64,000 nt of DNA from an uncultured Collinsella sp. (GTDB lineage: Bacteria; Actinomycetota; Coriobacteriia; Coriobacteriales; Coriobacteriaceae), in assembly GCA_900757205.1 (NCBI GenBank), contig CAAENA010000048.1:9264-73263 (forward strand), given 5' to 3'. The notes under the pieces were generated by a model, which saw nothing but the letters and a program-made list of their open reading frames with translations, did not search any database and was not told the DNA's origin. Both the position numbers and the translations under genes were made by a program. Each line of letters opens with the position of its first letter. The stretch's first letter is position 1. This document shows positions 25,294-33,835 of the stretch, piece after piece.

Positions 25294-26013
25294 ATGAGCA
25301 ACGCAGCCGAGATGGATGCCCAGGAGATTATCAATTACATCGCCACCGCGCCTAAAAAGACGCCTGTCAAGCTGTATGTGCGCGAGAAGCCCGGCATGAA
25401 GGTTGCCTGGGGCAATGCGCACGTCTACGGCGGCCGTCGCGGCAAGACCGTCTTTGGTAACTGGGATGAGCTTAAGACCATCCTGGTCGCCAATGCCGAT
25501 TCCATCGACTACTACGACGTAGAGAACGACTGCCGCAACTCCGCCGTGCCCATGCTCGACCTCAAGGGCATCAACGCCCGCATCGAGCCGGGCGCAATCA
25601 TCCGCGACCGCGTCGAGATCGGCGATCGCGCCGTCATCATGATGGGTGCCATCATCAACATCGGCTCCGTCATCGGCGAAGGCTCCATGATCGATATGGG
25701 CGCCGTGCTGGGCGGCCGCGCCACCGTGGGTAAGAACTGCCACATCGGCGCCGGCACCGTGTTGGCAGGCGTCGTAGAGCCCGCCAGCGCCACGCCCGTC
25801 ATCATCGAGGACGATGTCATGATCGGCGCCAACGCCGTGGTCCTGGAGGGCGTGCACGTAGGCAAGGGCGCCGTCGTTGCCGCCGGCGCCGTGTGCGTCG
25901 AGGACGTCCCCGCCGGCGCCGTCGTGGCCGGTGTCCCCGCCCGCGTCATCAAGATGCGCGACGAGAAGACCGACAGCAAGACCGGCCTGGAAGAGGGCTT
26001 ACGTCAACTGTAG
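25294..26013 (+). CDS. dapH: Tetrahydrodipicolinate N-acetyltransferase
   Basis: A 239-residue left-handed beta-helix acyltransferase. Residues 1-85 form the DapH N-terminal domain, followed by hexapeptide repeats ([51 protein letters not shown]) and a C-terminal [10 protein letters not shown]. It acetylates tetrahydrodipicolinate, committing lysine synthesis to the acetyl branch, as opposed to the succinyl or dehydrogenase branch. ATG 25294 follows AAAGGAG. Last gene of the operon; hairpin repeat copy C begins one base after its stop. Confidence 0.93.
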   Translation: MSNAAEMDAQEIINYIATAPKKTPVKLYVREKPGMKVAWGNAHVYGGRRGKTVFGNWDELKTILVANADSIDYYDVENDCRNSAVPMLDLKGINARIEPGAIIRDRVEIGDRAVIMMGAIINIGSVIGEGSMIDMGAVLGGRATVGKNCHIGAGTVLAGVVEPASATPVIIEDDVMIGANAVVLEGVHVGKGAVVAAGAVCVEDVPAGAVVAGVPARVIKMRDEKTDSKTGLEEGLRQL

Positions 26014-26014
26014 G

Positions 26015-26200
26015 GTTACGCGGGTTTACCAACCCGCGTAACGGCTCGACGCTGCACCTTTGGTTCCGTCGTTCTAACGAACGACGGACCGGTCGACGCT
26101 ACAAACGCCCCTAAGCGGCAATCTGACGTTCAATCGTCGGTCGCGTACCAAAGTACGCTTCCTTCCTCTTTCACGTCACCTTGCTCGCTTAGGGGCGCTT
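26015..26200 (+). repeat. Composite hairpin repeat, copy C (three hairpins in a row)
   Basis: Hairpin 1 (26015-26042) GTTACGCGGGTT / AACCCGCGTAAC; linker GCTCGACGCTGCA (26044-26056); hairpin 2 (26062-26090) GGTTCCGTCGTT / AACGACGGACC; linker GGTCGACGCTACA (26091-26103); then the long element (26103-26200) with outer stem CGCCCCTAAGCG / CGCTTAGGGGCG, inner TGACGT / ACGTCA and centre CGCGTAC-CAA-AGTACGC. It starts one base after the dapH stop. The array shows how modules joined by a CGACGCTRCA linker are added. Confidence 0.9.
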
Positions 26201-26245
26201 TCGCTGACTTATGCTCAGTCTGCAACTCAATTGAGCTCCAAGCAA

Positions 26246-26283
26246 AAAGGCCGAAGACCCAAAGGGCTTCGGCCTTTGCTTTC
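26246..26283. terminator. Bidirectional terminator between dapH and the NdpA-like gene
   Basis: AAAGGCCGAAG / CTTCGGCCTTT, 11 bp, with T-rich sequence on both strands (TTTGCTTT on plus, TTTTTGCTT on minus). It serves the convergent dapH and nucleoid-protein genes. Confidence 0.85.
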
Positions 26284-26304
26284 CCGCTGTAGGCGTAACG
26301 CAAC

Positions 26305-27309
26305 TTATCGATTCTCGATGCTGCCGATGTTTTTGAGCTCGATGGAGATGAGGCCGTTGGGTTCGTTGACGAACTCGATGTACTCGGAGTTCGAGCCCAT
26401 CTCGGCCGGAAAGCTGATCTCGATGCCCGTATCGGTACGAATCTTGTGGTTGCGCACGGCCGCGCGTTCGACCTGCTTGCGCTCCACGGGCACACGCTCA
26501 GGCACCTTCTCCTCAGTCAGTGCCGCGCGCACGCTCTCCTTGATAACCGGTTCGTCCTCAAAGACCTCATCGACGATATCCCAGGGCGGCAGCTCCTCGT
26601 CATCCTCGACTTTCTCGGCGACGGCAGCCTTAACCTTGGCGAGCGCCACGGCCGTATTGGCACCGTGCTCCTCGGCGACTTCCTCGACCACACGCGTCAC
26701 GGTGTCGATGACCTCCTTGCCTGATACGCCCGTGTCGCACTGCAGCAGGCCATCGGGGATAAGCATACGGTCCTCACCGGCAATCTTGCGCTTCTTGTCC
26801 ACGTAACCGATCTCCATGGTGCTCGCACGCACGATGGCATAGCTCGGCACCTTTTGCGAGGGGTTCGGCAGAATGGCGTAGTGGCGCGCGATGTCGTTGC
26901 GCACCTCCCCCTCCTCGCGGCCCACTTCGTGCATAAAAGCCTGCTTGGAGCCCAGCAGCATCACGGCAAACCAGCGGGCATCCTCATCGTCGTCAAAATC
27001 GGCCACGAGCACGTCGGTTGACTCGGCTTTCTCGGCTTTGGTGAGCTCGGAGGAGATAAACTCCGCAATCTGCTGCGACAGGTCCACGAACTCGCGCTCG
27101 CCAAAGAAATAGCCCTTGAGCTCGCCGCCAAACGCAGAGTTCTCGGCAAACGTGGCGCGTTTATTGTCGGCCGAGGTACGTGCGCGGCGCAGATGCGTGG
27201 TCACGAAGTTGCGCACGGTACGGCTCTCGATATCGAGCTCGCGCTGGCTCATAACGTTGACGGCAGAGTCAAAGTCCAGGATATGCAGAATCGCGTGATT
27301 GATTTTCAT
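26305..27309 (-). CDS. Nucleoid-associated protein (NdpA/YejK family)
   Basis: A 334-residue protein. It opens with MKINHAILHILDFDSA, the typical start of the 37-kDa nucleoid-associated family, and contains LKGYFFGEREFVDLSQQIAEFI and MEIGYVDKKRKIAGEDRMLI in the expected order. The C-terminal third is acidic and charged. Relatives coat chromosomal DNA in some bacteria; a defence or repair link has been suggested for other members. I chose ATG 27309; ATG 27318 adds three residues. Function in this host is unknown. Confidence 0.82.
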   Translation of the reverse strand: MKINHAILHILDFDSAVNVMSQRELDIESRTVRNFVTTHLRRARTSADNKRATFAENSAFGGELKGYFFGEREFVDLSQQIAEFISSELTKAEKAESTDVLVADFDDDEDARWFAVMLLGSKQAFMHEVGREEGEVRNDIARHYAILPNPSQKVPSYAIVRASTMEIGYVDKKRKIAGEDRMLIPDGLLQCDTGVSGKEVIDTVTRVVEEVAEEHGANTAVALAKVKAAVAEKVEDDEELPPWDIVDEVFEDEPVIKESVRAALTEEKVPERVPVERKQVERAAVRNHKIRTDTGIEISFPAEMGSNSEYIEFVNEPNGLISIELKNIGSIENR

Positions 27310-27385
27310 ATACGGCATTCCGTTCTAGATCGATTTCGGCACGAACCAGTATAGCGGTCGAGCCCGCCCCAGGCGCATCGAAGCT

Positions 27386-27417
27386 TGGTGCATCGGGGAC
27401 AGGTTGCTTTGCACCAA
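27386..27417 (+). repeat. GGGGACAGGTT palindromic repeat, left of the Mbeg1-like gene
   Basis: A 32-base unit with ends TTGGTGCA and TGCACCAA around GGGGACAGGTT. An almost identical unit in the same orientation is at 28599-28630, so the two enclose the hydrolase gene exactly. Confidence 0.8.
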
Positions 27418-27420
27418 TGG

Positions 27421-28581
27421 TTAGCGCAGGAGCTCGGACTGCCAAGCCTCGAGCTGTTCTGCCAAACTCTTGCCGGCAGCGGGCATGTCGATCTGGGGTC
27501 GTTTGGGCAGCAGTGCGCATTTAAGGATTGCCACGATGGTCTGCGAGACAAAGCGTCGCGTATCCTCGTCAAAACCTTGCGCAGCCTGGAGCATCACGGG
27601 CAGGCTCTCGCGCAGATTCCCGGCGATATCCGCAAACCGCTCAGCACCCGTAGCCTCAAACACGGAGAACAACGCATCTACAAAACGCTCGCGCTCGCTA
27701 GGCGACACTGCAAGCAGCATCTCGCGAATGGAGCCATCAACGTATCGAGCACCGGCGGACAGGCGCTCACAGTACACGAAGTCGCGACCATCAACCACCC
27801 AGCTAAAGGGATTGTGCTGCAGCAGGCTGAACTCGGTGCTCTCAACGATGGCATAGTCCTCCTGTGTCTCGAACATCATGCCAAAGATCGACGACCGAGG
27901 TAGCGTCTTGTCGATTCGACCGCAAAGATCGGCAAAGGCGTTGCCGTTCAGAAACTCCTCGACGAAGCCCGGACCATCATGGGAATACACCCGTTCGATT
28001 CGCTCGCGGGCGACATCGGAGCACATCGCCGCACCGTACACCGCAAGGTTTCCACCCTTGGAATGACCTCCGCACAAAAGCGGCCCGTCAATCGCATCCG
28101 CCGCCTCGTCCACATAACGTACCGCGGATTCCTGGGCCGGCACAGGACACCGGAACGCCATGTTAAAGTCCTCTTTCCAGCCCACAATCGTGCTGTCGGT
28201 CCCCCGGAAGGAAAGATAACTAAACCCCGCCGGAAACCGGAACGCCATGGCTGCAAACTGCTCTGTCGCTACCACATCGCTCACGGCACGATAGCCGCAA
28301 ACGTGCACGCCACGGTAACGAGGGTTTGCTGCCACGGCCTCCAACAAGGTCCTGCTCCCCTCTGGATCCCACAAGTCGTCAATCATGTCCCGGTAGCACT
28401 CGGCACGCAGCAGTTCGCGTACGTCTAGGCCCTGCCAGTTCGTCAGCTCCGCCATATCACCCGGCAAACGCAAATAGGACAACCACGCAAAGACCAGGCT
28501 ATCCACCGCGCAGAACGACCGCTCCTCAAACGGATCAAACACCGTCTGGGCATATGTCAAAAAATTAGGCGAATCCGGCAT
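27421..28581 (-). CDS. Mbeg1-like alpha/beta hydrolase (DUF2974)
   Basis: A 386-residue protein with an alpha/beta-hydrolase core. The nucleophile elbow is GGHSKGG near 175 (Ser followed by KGG, diagnostic of the Mbeg1-like group), with FRGTD near 125 and HDGPGF near 205 as further conserved blocks. No signal peptide is seen, so it is probably cytosolic. The substrate is unknown; an esterase or lipase-like role is the usual guess. ATG 28581 follows GGGAGGGCC. The gene lies precisely between two direct copies of a palindromic repeat. Confidence 0.82.
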   Translation of the reverse strand: MPDSPNFLTYAQTVFDPFEERSFCAVDSLVFAWLSYLRLPGDMAELTNWQGLDVRELLRAECYRDMIDDLWDPEGSRTLLEAVAANPRYRGVHVCGYRAVSDVVATEQFAAMAFRFPAGFSYLSFRGTDSTIVGWKEDFNMAFRCPVPAQESAVRYVDEAADAIDGPLLCGGHSKGGNLAVYGAAMCSDVARERIERVYSHDGPGFVEEFLNGNAFADLCGRIDKTLPRSSIFGMMFETQEDYAIVESTEFSLLQHNPFSWVVDGRDFVYCERLSAGARYVDGSIREMLLAVSPSERERFVDALFSVFEATGAERFADIAGNLRESLPVMLQAAQGFDEDTRRFVSQTIVAILKCALLPKRPQIDMPAAGKSLAEQLEAWQSELLR

Positions 28582-28598
28582 GGCCCTCCCATCAACTA

Positions 28599-28630
28599 TG
28601 GTGCATTGGGGTCAGGTTACTTTGCACCAA
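28599..28630 (+). repeat. GGGGTCAGGTT palindromic repeat, right of the Mbeg1-like gene
   Basis: TGGTGCA / TGCACCA ends with GGGGTCAGGTTAC inside; differs from the left copy at only a few bases and has the same orientation. It ends at the LDH terminator. Confidence 0.8.
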
Positions 28631-28664
28631 AAAGGCGCCCGGGCCGTGTGGACCCGGACGCCTT
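28631..28664 (-). terminator. Terminator of the lactate dehydrogenase gene
   Basis: On the minus strand AAGGCGTCCGGG / CCCGGGCGCCTT followed by TTTGG, 32 bases past the LDH stop. Confidence 0.8.
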
Positions 28665-28695
28665 CATTGTAGCTTTTCGCTCTAGCGAGCTTGAT

Positions 28696-29646
28696 TTAGC
28701 AGGAGAAGTCGACGCTGTCGATGATGTCCTTGAGGGCCTTGGCGGAGGCGGTGAGCTCATGCTGCTCGTCATCGTTCAGCGGCACGGGGACGCGACAGAC
28801 GACGCCGTCGCGGCCAACGACCGTCGGCATGGAGATGGCAAGATCGGACAGGCCATACTCGCCCACCATGAGCGAGGAGACGGGCAGAACGGTCTGCTCA
28901 TCGCGCATGACGGCGGTGCAGATGCGCTTGACGGCCATGGCGACGCCATAGTAGGTGGCGTGCTTCTTCTCGATGATGGTGTAGGCGGAGTTCTTGACGT
29001 CCTCGGCGATGCGCTTCTCGGCAGCCTCATGCTCCAGATGACCGTGAAGCTCGCAGAAAGTGTTCAGCGGCACGCCGGCAACCTGGGCGCTGGACCAAGC
29101 GACAAACTCAGAGTCGCCGTGCTCACCCATGACATAGGCCTGGACATCGCGCGGGTCAACCTCGACGTGGGCACCAAGCATCTGCTGCAGACGGCCAGTG
29201 TCGAGCACGGTGCCGGAGCCGATGACATGGCCCTCAGGCAGGCCGGACATCTTGATGGCGGCATAGGTCAGAACATCGACCGGGTTGGAGACAATGAGCA
29301 GAATGCCGTCGAAGCCAGACTTCTTAATTTCGGGAATGATGGACTTAAAGATGTTGACGTTCTTGTTGACCAGGTCCAGACGGGTCTCACCGGGCTTCTG
29401 GGCAGCGCCAGCGGTGACGACGATCATGGCGGCGTCGGCGACATCGGAATAATCGCCGGCGTAGATCTTCATCGGCTCGGCAAACGTCATGCCGTGCGCG
29501 ATATCCAGGGCCTCACCCTCGGCGCGGTTCTTGTCCACGTCGATGAGGACCATCTCGGAGAACAGACCGCTCTGCATCAGCGCGAACGCCGAAGACGAAC
29601 CGACGAAACCGCAGCCGACAATAGCGACCTTCTTCTCGTTAACCAT
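28696..29646 (-). CDS. ldh: L-lactate dehydrogenase
   Basis: A 316-residue NAD-dependent dehydrogenase. Rossmann motif GCGFVGSS at 11-18; GAAQKPGETRLDL near 85-97 has Gln at the specificity position expected for lactate, where malate enzymes carry Arg; GSGTVLDTGRLQ near 150 and the catalytic GEHGDSE near 180 are present. It reduces pyruvate to L-lactate to regenerate NAD in fermentation. ATG 29646 follows GGGAG. Two hairpins flank the gene, and it is monocistronic. Confidence 0.94.
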   Translation of the reverse strand: MVNEKKVAIVGCGFVGSSSAFALMQSGLFSEMVLIDVDKNRAEGEALDIAHGMTFAEPMKIYAGDYSDVADAAMIVVTAGAAQKPGETRLDLVNKNVNIFKSIIPEIKKSGFDGILLIVSNPVDVLTYAAIKMSGLPEGHVIGSGTVLDTGRLQQMLGAHVEVDPRDVQAYVMGEHGDSEFVAWSSAQVAGVPLNTFCELHGHLEHEAAEKRIAEDVKNSAYTIIEKKHATYYGVAMAVKRICTAVMRDEQTVLPVSSLMVGEYGLSDLAISMPTVVGRDGVVCRVPVPLNDDEQHELTASAKALKDIIDSVDFSC

Positions 29647-29671
29647 TAGAAACTCCCATCTCTCTCCACAA

Positions 29672-29704
29672 ACAAGCCACCCGGGAACGACCCGAGCGGC
29701 TTGT
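29672..29704 (-). terminator. Hairpin between the aminotransferase and ldh
   Basis: ACAAGCC-GCT-CGGG / CCCG-GGT-GGCTTGT followed by TTG on the minus strand. It probably ends the aminotransferase transcript; it sits close enough to ldh to lie in its leader. Confidence 0.55.
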
Positions 29705-29847
29705 CGTAATCCCAATACATCCAATCGGGACTTTGATTATGCTCCTATTCGCAGCCAAAAATCGACCGTTTACCGAAATTGTTTGCAGGATTCGTAAAAT
29801 AACTGCACGAAATCGGTTTCGAGCTATTGACGAGTCGAAACAGGTTT

Positions 29848-31011
29848 CTAATACAGACCCGCCTCGCGGATGGCCTCGACAGCCAAAGCAATCTGATCGG
29901 GCGGCAGGACCAGCGCCATGCGCACGTGCCCCTCGCCCGAAGGACCAAAGCTCGCGCCCGGCGTCACCACAACGCCGGCCTTCTCCATGAGCTCCTCGCA
30001 AAACGCCATGGAATCGGTGCGACCACCGGGAAGCTTGGCCCACACAAACATAGAGCCATGCGCGTTGGGACGCTCCCAGCCCAGGCCCTCAAGACCGTCG
30101 CACAGGGCATCGCGGCGCTCCTGGTACTTCAGACGCTGCGCCTCGACCTCATCGCGCGGACCGTTCAAGCAGGCGATAGCAGCCTTCTGGATCGGGAAGA
30201 ACATACCAAAGTCGATCTGGCCGCGCAGCTTGGCAAAGGCCGAGACCACATCCTCGCGACCGACCAAAAAGCCGATACGCGCACCGGTGACGTTAAACGA
30301 CTTGGAGAGCGAGAAGAACTCAACGCCCACCTCGAGCGCGCCGGGATACTGCAAGAAGCTGCCGCCCGGCTCGCCGTCGAACACGATGTCGGAGTATGCG
30401 TTGTCGTGAACGATGAGCAGGTCGTGTTCGCGGGCGAAAGCGATGATCTCCTCGTAGACCTCGGGCGTGCCCACCGAGCCCACCGGGTTGGCGGGCAGCG
30501 ACACAATCATGTACTTGGCACGATCGGCCACCTCGGGATCGATACCCGCCACATAGGGCAGGTAATTGTGCTCCGCCACCAGCGGATAGTACTCGAGCTT
30601 GGCATCGGCGATCTTGGCACCTGCCTCAAAGACCGGGTAGCACGGATCGGGAACCAGAATGGTGTCACCCGGATCGAGCAGGGCAAGGCCCAAATGGCCA
30701 ACGCCCTCCTGCGTGCCGTTGCACGACTGCACCATAGACGGCGTAATGCCCGAAACGCCAAAGCGACGCTCGTAGTAATCGCACACGGCTTGCTTGAGTT
30801 CGGGCAGGTCGCGCAGGGCATACTTCCACATCTCGGGGTCCTGGGCCGCTTGCGTGAGCGCCTCGACCACGTGGTCGTACGGCTTAAAGTCGGGCGTGCC
30901 CACGCTCATGTTGTAAATGGTCTTGCCCTGAGCCTTCAGCGCAAGCAGTTTGTTGTTGAGCGAGGCGAAGACCTCCGCGCCAAAGCGGTCGAGACGCTGC
31001 GATGCCTGCAT
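29848..31011 (-). CDS. Class I/II PLP aminotransferase
   Basis: A 387-residue fold-type I aminotransferase. NMSVGTPDFKP near 33, the PLP-contact NGTQEGVG near 100, the pair NPVGS and HDNAYSD, and the PLP lysine in SLSKSFNVTGARIGF near 235 are all in place. The wording around the lysine is like LL-DAP or alanine/aspartate aminotransferases. The lysine operon of this window lacks the N-acetyl-DAP aminotransferase step, so this gene is one candidate, but it is 4 kb away and not linked. ATG 31011 follows GAAAGGTGGC. Confidence 0.87.
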   Translation of the reverse strand: MQASQRLDRFGAEVFASLNNKLLALKAQGKTIYNMSVGTPDFKPYDHVVEALTQAAQDPEMWKYALRDLPELKQAVCDYYERRFGVSGITPSMVQSCNGTQEGVGHLGLALLDPGDTILVPDPCYPVFEAGAKIADAKLEYYPLVAEHNYLPYVAGIDPEVADRAKYMIVSLPANPVGSVGTPEVYEEIIAFAREHDLLIVHDNAYSDIVFDGEPGGSFLQYPGALEVGVEFFSLSKSFNVTGARIGFLVGREDVVSAFAKLRGQIDFGMFFPIQKAAIACLNGPRDEVEAQRLKYQERRDALCDGLEGLGWERPNAHGSMFVWAKLPGGRTDSMAFCEELMEKAGVVVTPGASFGPSGEGHVRMALVLPPDQIALAVEAIREAGLY

Positions 31012-31030
31012 GGTGCCACCTTTCGATATG

Positions 31031-31060
31031 AAAAACGCGGCGCTCCGACAAGAGCGCCGC
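31031..31060 (-). terminator. Terminator after nadE
   Basis: On the minus strand GCGGCGCTC / GAGCGCCGC with a six-base loop, then GTTTTTC. It separates nadE from the aminotransferase. Confidence 0.85.
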
Positions 31061-31128
31061 GCGATACGGGCCATCAGATTGCAAAAGTGTAACGCTTGCA
31101 CCCGCTGTTTTGGTTCAATTTGGCAACC

Positions 31129-33117
31129 TTAGTCCATCGGATTGAGCGCGTCAATCTGGGCGAGCCACAGGCGCGAGCTGGCGTCACTCGGCATGCGCCA
31201 ATCGCCGCGCGGGCTGAGCGTGACCGAGCCCACCTTGGGGCCATCGGGCAGGCAGCTGCGCTTAAACTGCTGGGCAAAGAAGCGACGGTAGAACGTGCGT
31301 AGCCACGTGTGAATGGTCTTGACGTCGTAGACGCCCTCGAAGCTCTTGAGCGCCATGCGGTAGATCTTGCCCGGCTCAAAGCCAAAACGCAGCAGGTAGT
31401 AGAGGAAGTAGTCGTGCAGCTCGTACGGGCCCACCAAATCCTCAGTCTTCTGCGCAATCTCGCCGTCGCCCGTGGGCGGCAGAAGCTCGGGGGACACCGG
31501 CGTATCGAGGATATCGAGCAAGACCTCGGCAATACGCCCGCCAAAAACATCAGCGGCATAGCGCACCAGATGGCGCACAAGCGTCTTGGGCACGCTCGCA
31601 TTGACGGCGTACATGCTCATGTGGTCGCCGTTGTAGGTAGCCCAGCCGAGCGCCAGCTCCGACAGGTCACCCGTGCCGATGACAAAACCGCCGGCCTGAT
31701 TGGCCAGATCCATCAGAATCTGCGTACGCTCGCGGGCCTGGCTGTTCTCGTAGGTCACGTCCTGCACGGCCGGATCGTGCTCAATGTCCTTGAAGTGCTG
31801 CTCCACGGCCGCGTTGATCGAAACCTCGCGGAAGCTCACGCCAAGGTCGCGAGCGAGCGACTCGGCATTCGACTTGGTGCGATGCGTCGTGCCAAAGCCG
31901 GGCATGGACACGGCCGTGATACCGGTGCGCGGCAGCCCCAGTGCATCGAAGGCGCGCACGGTCACAAGCAGTGCCAGCGTGGAGTCCAGGCCGCCCGAAA
32001 GACCGATGACTGCAGCCTTGGTGCCCGTATGGGCCAGGCGGGTCTTGAGGCCGGCGGTCTGCAGGTCGAGAATGGTCTCGCAACGCTCGGCAAGGTCACC
32101 ATAGTCGGCCGGCACAAAGGGCGCGCGGGGGAAGACACGGTCGATGCCGAGTGCATCGCGCAGGACAGGTTCGTCTGTCAGCACGCCCTCAAAAGAGAAC
32201 TCAACGGTCGTGGCCTCCGGCGCATCGTCCGCGCGCGTCCACGTCGTCGAGCGACGGCGCTCGGCAACCAGGCGGTCAAGGTCAACGTCGGCGATGGCCA
32301 TATCACAGGTAAGCAGTTTGGTCGCGGCGAGCTTGGAGCCGTTTTCGTAGACGAGGTTCTCGCCCGCAAAGACCATGTCGGTCGTGGACTCGCCCTCACT
32401 CGCATCCGCGTAGGCATAGGCACAGTACAGGCGCGCGCTTTGGTTAGAGATAAGGCTGCGGCGGTAATCTGACTTACCGATGATTTCGTCAGAAGCCGAC
32501 GGGTTGAGGATCACCGTGGCACCGGCAAGCGCCATCTCGGTCGAAGGGGGCGCCGGCACCCACAGGTCCTCACAGACCTCGACGCCCAGCACTAGGTCCT
32601 CGGCACCCTCATCACAACAGCGGTAGACAAGTCCCGAGCCAAGCGGCACCGGACCTTGACCGGCAAATTCAACCCACACGGGATCGGCGGGCGCCGGAGC
32701 AAACCAGCGGCGCTCGTAGAACTCACCGTAGTTGGGCAGATACTTTTTGGCCGTAAGGCCCAAAAGCTCGCCCGCGCAGCACACGGCCGCGCAATTGTAG
32801 ATGTTTTCGGTCACCGCAACGGGCAAGCCAACAGTAAAGACGATCGGCAACTCGCGCGTTTCATCGAGGATGCGCACCAGCGCCGCCTCGCAGGCATGCA
32901 GCAGTGTGCGGTTATGGAACAGATCGGCCGCGGTATAACCGGTCAGGTTAAGCTCGGGCAACACCAACGCACGAACGCCGCGCTCAGCAGCCTCGCGAAC
33001 AGCCGCCAGCGCAACCTCGGCATTGCCCTCGACATCGGCCACGCGAATCTTGGGCGAGGCCGCTGCCACGCGCAAAAAACCGTCGTTCTCAACTTGACCG
33101 TTTAGAAAATCGTTCAT
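31129..33117 (-). CDS. nadE: Glutamine-dependent NAD+ synthetase
   Basis: A 662-residue two-domain enzyme. Residues 1-290 are a nitrilase-type glutaminase with the triad Glu55 (LPELNLTGY), Lys125 (TAKKYLPNYGEF) and Cys182 (GVEVCEDLW), delivering ammonia from glutamine. Residues 330-662 are the synthetase domain with the P-loop GLSGGLDSTLALL and GTGDLSELALGW. It converts nicotinic acid adenine dinucleotide to NAD. ATG 33117 has GGAG seven bases upstream; upstream in-frame codons to 33192 have no ribosome site. Length and both active sites are normal. Confidence 0.95.
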   Translation of the reverse strand: MNDFLNGQVENDGFLRVAAASPKIRVADVEGNAEVALAAVREAAERGVRALVLPELNLTGYTAADLFHNRTLLHACEAALVRILDETRELPIVFTVGLPVAVTENIYNCAAVCCAGELLGLTAKKYLPNYGEFYERRWFAPAPADPVWVEFAGQGPVPLGSGLVYRCCDEGAEDLVLGVEVCEDLWVPAPPSTEMALAGATVILNPSASDEIIGKSDYRRSLISNQSARLYCAYAYADASEGESTTDMVFAGENLVYENGSKLAATKLLTCDMAIADVDLDRLVAERRRSTTWTRADDAPEATTVEFSFEGVLTDEPVLRDALGIDRVFPRAPFVPADYGDLAERCETILDLQTAGLKTRLAHTGTKAAVIGLSGGLDSTLALLVTVRAFDALGLPRTGITAVSMPGFGTTHRTKSNAESLARDLGVSFREVSINAAVEQHFKDIEHDPAVQDVTYENSQARERTQILMDLANQAGGFVIGTGDLSELALGWATYNGDHMSMYAVNASVPKTLVRHLVRYAADVFGGRIAEVLLDILDTPVSPELLPPTGDGEIAQKTEDLVGPYELHDYFLYYLLRFGFEPGKIYRMALKSFEGVYDVKTIHTWLRTFYRRFFAQQFKRSCLPDGPKVGSVTLSPRGDWRMPSDASSRLWLAQIDALNPMD

Positions 33118-33250
33118 GCGAGCTCCAGCACATCCGTTAGCCGCAACGAGCGGCGGCGATATAGTCCGCCTCCATTGTACTGTCAAGTTCAATCAGCACA
33201 GATGGGACAAGCTCATGATTAAAAATGGAAAAGAGAAGCCGGGATGACGT

Positions 33251-33529
33251 TTAGCAGTAGAACGAGATCTCGTCCACAAGGAAAAATGCCTTCCATTTAG
33301 AGCAAATCAATTCATGCTGAGCGGCGATGATTTCACAGAGGTCATCAAGCGTGCTCCGGGGGATCTTCGCTTTGTTATTAGCGACAATGCAGCCACCTCT
33401 TCGAGTCAGCCAGATTTTGGCCGAGTTATCTGAAGGCGCCCCCTTGCAAACATGGACATGGATTGGCTCGCCCGCTTCATTGGACCAAAAGAAGACCCGA
33501 TAGCCGCCAATAAGAAAAAGGCTAGGCAA
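33251..33529 (-). CDS. DUF4160 protein
   Basis: A 92-residue protein that opens PSLFLIGGYRVFFWSNEAGEPIHVHV, the hallmark of DUF4160 (conserved GY-F-WS-E---HVHV). It starts with TTG at 33529, inside the last codons of the upstream gene, with GGAG six bases before it. Such proteins are often encoded with a small DUF2442-like partner and have been suspected of being toxin-antitoxin-like, without proof. Translation is coupled to the partner by an eight-base overlap. Function unknown. Confidence 0.82.
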   Translation of the reverse strand: MPSLFLIGGYRVFFWSNEAGEPIHVHVCKGAPSDNSAKIWLTRRGGCIVANNKAKIPRSTLDDLCEIIAAQHELICSKWKAFFLVDEISFYC

Positions 33530-33791
33530 CTTTAGCTCCTCCGTTTGCGGCGTAGCGATACAGCAGATGGGCGTTATTGCTCAGAAAAGTCTCAAAACCT
33601 CGCTTCTCCTCGTCGGTAAAACGCCCCTCCCACATGGTCCAATTGTAAGAAGGCAGCTCGCAACGAGCGGAGTCGAAACCCTCTGCCGTCGGTCGTTCAA
33701 AATGCACGATGACCTTTTCGATATCGCCATCTGTGATCAGGTCAGAATGAATGACCTCGGTACCATCTTCGAATGTCATATACGGGTACAT
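33522..33791 (-). CDS. Small partner of the DUF4160 protein
   Basis: About 89 residues, acidic at the start (MYPYMTFEDGTEVIHSDLIT) and then amphipathic (VIVHFERPTAEGFDSARCELPSYNW). No domain is recognised with certainty; it may be a divergent DUF2442-type or antitoxin-like partner. ATG 33791 is taken with AGGTGG 11 bases upstream; GTG 33803 is an alternative. The overlap with the DUF4160 gene makes a two-gene unit. Its neighbours are unrelated, so this looks like a small mobile cassette. Confidence 0.65.
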   Translation of the reverse strand: MYPYMTFEDGTEVIHSDLITDGDIEKVIVHFERPTAEGFDSARCELPSYNWTMWEGRFTDEEKRGFETFLSNNAHLLYRYAANGGAKVA

Positions 33792-33835
33792 CACGTAAAC
33801 CACCTCGCAATCATTAATTCAGTTTAGCATCAAGC

